NCBI GenBank assembly: GCA_964019135.1
Contig: OZ025252.1
Location: 43,526,156-43,590,155, forward strand
Source: Arenicola marina
Taxonomy: Eukaryota; Annelida; Polychaeta; Arenicolidae
DNA length: 64,000 bases
Direction: 5' to 3'
Both the position numbers and the translations under genes were made by a program. Below the pieces are notes generated by a model that worked only from the letters and a program-made list of their open reading frames with translations, made no database searches and was not told where the DNA came from. This document shows, piece after piece, positions 61,701 to 64,000 of the stretch. The first letter of the stretch is position 1; the number at the start of each line of letters is the position of its first letter.

Positions 61701-63194
61701 GTGAGTACAATGTCAGACACACAGTAAACATAAACACCGACTTGTGAGTACAATGTCAGACACACGGTAAACATAAACACCGACCCGTGAGTACAGTGTC
61801 AGACACTCAGTAAACATAAACACCGACCCGTGAGTACAATGTCAGACACACGGTAAACATGAACACCGACCCGTGAGTACAGTGTCAGACACACGGTAAA
61901 CATAAACACCGACCCGTGACTACAATGTTTGACACACAGTAAACATCTACACCGCCCAGTGAGTACAGTGTCAGAAACACGGTAAACATGAACACCGACC
62001 CGTGAGTACAGTGTCAGACATAGGGTAAACATAAACACCGACCCGTGAGTACAGTGTCGGACACACGGTAAACATAAACACCGCCCAGTGAGTACAGTGT
62101 CAGACACACGGTAAACATAAACACCGACCCGTGACTACAATGTTTGACACACAGTGAACATAGACACCGACCTGTGAGTACAGTGTCAGACACACGGTAA
62201 ACATAAACACCGACCCGTGAGTACAGTGTCAGACACACAGTAAACATAAACACCGACCCGTGAGTACAGTGTTTGACACACAGTAAACATAAACACCACC
62301 CAGTGAGTACAGTGTCAGAAACACGGTAAACATGAACACCGACCCGTGAGTACAATGTCAGACACACGGTAAACATAAACACCGACCCGTGAGTACAGTG
62401 TTTGACACACAGTAAACATAAACACCGACCCGTGAGTACAGTGTCAGACACACGGTAAACATAAACACCGACCCGTGAGTACAGTGTCAGACACACAGTG
62501 AACATAAACACCGACCCGTGAGTACAGTGTCAGACACTCAGTAAACATAAACACCGACCCGTAAGTATAATGTTAGACGCACGGTAAACATAAACACCGA
62601 CCCGTGAGTACAATGTTTGACACACAGTGAACATAGACACCGACCCGTGAGTACAATGTCAGACACTAAGTAAACATAAACACCGACCCGTGAGTGCAGT
62701 ATGAGACACTCAGTAAACATAAACACCGACCCGTGAGTACAGTGTTTGACACACAGTAAACATAAACAGCGACCCGTGAGTACAGTGTTTGACACACAGT
62801 AAACACAAACACCGCCCAGTGAGTACAGTGTCAGAAACACGGTAAACATGCAGTAGTGATAACGTTTCTGATAACATTTAAATTACTGCAATAGCATATT
62901 AATACACTGTGCATTAATACAGAGACATAGTTATGATACTACCACACTGAATGAATTAATCTATAATTATGTTGAGCACACACTACATGCGTACATATAT
63001 TGAATGTAGTAATACATGCATATGTTATCCGTATCATTACGCGAAGAGCGGTGTAATACCATATAATGCACACCAACAGGCCACCGACCCCGGACACGGA
63101 CTACTTTCTGCCGCTCATCATGCAGTTCAGCAACAGTTCCGGTGCGCCAGGAATTCTTCTGGATCAAATCCCCAATGGACCAATTTCATTCCCG
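58724..63194 (+). CDS. Secreted AprA / PhoPQ-activated pathogenicity-related-like protein, 5' exons
   Basis: Four exons in one consistent frame: exon 1 58724-58759 (12 codons), exon 2 59488-59635, exon 3 59997-60111, exon 4 63080-63194, continuing past the window. Introns begin with GT and end with AG, and the phases fit (0, 1, 2). Exon 1 into exon 2 gives a signal peptide ([12 protein letters not shown] then VWQC) followed by [12 protein letters not shown]. Exon 2 ends TTLQWFD, exon 3 gives [16 protein letters not shown] then [10 protein letters not shown], and exon 4 gives [21 protein letters not shown]-like starts, a Trp-rich WWH stretch and an (L)xQIPNxP motif are features I associate with the PhoPQ-activated pathogenicity-related family, which includes Dictyostelium AprA, a secreted proliferation repressor. 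Function in animals is uncertain. Introns 2-4 are filled by minisatellites. An acceptor 9 bases downstream (exon 2 from 59497) is equally in frame. Confidence 0.7.
58959..59190. mobile_element. 232-bp palindromic MITE with TA target site (intron 1)
   Basis: Flanked by TA (58957-58958 and 59191-59192), as in Tc1/mariner-type elements. Ends are CGGAGCCCCG (left) and its imperfect complement CGGTGCTCCG (right), with CATTCAAAAT-like and TATCTCG-GCGCACGA blocks inverted further in. The centre is built of TCGTTCGCACGA and CTCGTGTGCATGA words in both orientations. Confidence 0.7.
59300..59500 (+). repeat. Repeated intron 1 / exon 2 junction
   Basis: Three copies of the sequence around CCATGTGTCCCCAGGTATGG: at about 59335, 59437 (diverged, CCATATGTCCCCAGGCATGA) and 59475 (the likely used acceptor). 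The first copy includes a decayed version of the beginning of exon 2, up to TTTGGACGAC. Confidence 0.75.
59636..59820 (+). repeat. 41-bp minisatellite at the start of intron 2
   Basis: About four tandem copies built on CCTCGCTCTCTGGGAGTTTG and GTGGTACGCCAAGTGACA. A degenerate first copy abuts the exon 2 donor GTAAGT. Confidence 0.8.
60097..62850 (+). repeat. 43-bp minisatellite copying the exon 3 donor site (intron 3)
   Basis: About 64 tandem copies with period 43 bp (first two starts 60101 and 60144). Each contains AACACCGACCCGTGAGTACA, that is, the last 13 coding bases of exon 3 plus the GTGAGT donor, followed by TGTCAGACACACGGTAAACA. Variation is mostly single-base (for example CCCTTGAGT, GTTTGACAC, CTCAGTAAAC). 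Long minus-strand frames through it are artefacts. Confidence 0.93.
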
Positions 63195-64000
63195 GTCATC
63201 CACGTCCTCTACGCCCTCTACACCCTCCACGCCCTCTACGCCCTCCACACCCTCCATGCCCTCTACGCCCTCTACGCCATCCACGCCCTCAACGCTATCC
63301 ACTTCCTCTACGCCCTCTACACCCTCCACACCCCCCCCGCCCTCCACGCCCTCCACGTCCTCCATGCCCTCCACGTCCTCCACGTCCTCTACGCCATCCA
63401 CGTCCTCCACACCCTCTACGCCCTCCATGTCCTCTACGCCCTCTACGTCCTCTACGCCCTTCACGCCCTCCATGTCCTCTACATCCTCCACGTCCTCTAC
63501 GCCATCCACGTCCTCTACACCCTCCATGTCCTCTACGCCCTCCACGTCCTTCACGCCCTCCATGTCCTCTACGCCATCCACACCCTCTACGCCATCCACG
63601 CCCTCAACGCTATCCACGTCCTCCACGTCCTCTACGCCATCCACGTCCTCCACACCCTCTACGCCCTCCATGTCCTCTACGCCCTCCACGTCCTCTACGC
63701 CCTTCACGCCCTCCATGTCCTCTACATCCTCCACGCTCTCCACGTCCTCTACGCCATCCACGTCCTCTACGTCCTCTACGCCCTCCACGTCCTTCACGCC
63801 CTCCATGTCCTCTACGCCATCCACACCCTCTACGCCCTCCACGTCCTCCACGTCCTCTACATCCTCCACGTCCTCTACGACATCCACGTCCTCCACGCCC
63901 TCTACGCCATCCACGTCCTCCACGCCCTCCACGCCATCCACGTCATCTACGCCCTCCACACCCTCCACGCCCACTACGCCATCCACGTCCTCTACGCCAT
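63195..64000 (+). repeat. 9-bp minisatellite starting at the exon 4 donor (intron 4?)
   Basis: From the GT at 63195 to the window end, about 90 copies of 9-bp units such as TCCTCTACG, CCCTCCACG and CATCCACGT, pyrimidine-rich on the plus strand. The first base of the array coincides with the predicted exon 4 boundary. A minus-strand frame of 266 aa made of V-E-D/G repeats is a by-product. Confidence 0.9.

Noticed and set aside
61799..62511. Minus-strand Cys/Tyr/Val-rich frames in the 43-bp array
   Set aside because: Artefacts of the minisatellite. They are interrupted wherever single-base variation changes the frame.
60101..62850. CRISPR array
   Set aside because: Units are contiguous without unique spacers, the period is uniform at 43 bp, and the context is eukaryotic with an exon border inside each unit.
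63186..63986. 266-aa minus-strand frame of V-E-D/G repeats
   Set aside because: Produced by a 9-bp minisatellite, which stays open in a frame because 9 is divisible by 3. No start context or domain.

Overview
Eukaryotic (metazoan) genomic DNA, most likely from a cephalochordate such as Branchiostoma. That placement is inference: it rests on replication-dependent histone repeats, a deuterostome-like H3.2, dense mobile DNA and minisatellites that span exon-intron borders. No prokaryotic signatures are present.

Layout. (1) 1-3475 and 38723-55589 are a tandem histone array with gene order H2A(-) H2B(+) H4(+) H3(+). Unit A runs from the window start to 3475 and resumes at 38723. Unit B is about 40139-46900, unit C about 46956-52900, and unit D about 52952-55589, where the array stops after H4. 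H2A and H2B diverge from a shared promoter with two TATA boxes. Almost every gene ends with the canonical histone mRNA stem-loop and a purine-rich downstream element. No H1 gene is visible. Units B and C are nearly identical. B has a Harbinger-type element inside H2B. B and C share a 729-bp Mutator-like MITE that A lacks.

(2) 3476-38722 is about 35.2 kb of DNA inserted into the spacer after the H3 gene of unit A. The empty site survives in units B (45543/45544) and C (51535/51536). The ends look like a Helentron (Helitron2): ACTGACAGAAGT at the left, and at the right its inverted copy followed by a small hairpin, with insertion between T and T. Inside are a 63-bp hairpin repeat in three copies, two and a half head-to-tail 3.28-kb units packed with TGACGTCA, assorted MITE/SINE debris, an intact 2291-aa Rep-OTU-helicase-endonuclease ORF (23710-30585), an antisense two-exon RPA-like gene (34765-36156), and a diverged relative of the 3.28-kb unit carrying the right terminus.

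(3) 55590-58700 is the array edge: a duplicated, frameshifted small gene that I do not recognise, a tRNA-derived fragment and short duplications.

(4) 58724-64000 is the 5' part of a split gene for a secreted AprA/PhoPQ-activated-pathogenicity-related-like protein. Four exons are readable in one consistent frame. Introns 2, 3 and 4 each consist largely of a minisatellite that starts at or includes the 5' splice site. The 43-bp array in intron 3 copies the exon-intron junction about 64 times.

The histone genes would act together in S-phase chromatin assembly. The Rep/helicase and RPA-like proteins would act together in rolling-circle transposition.
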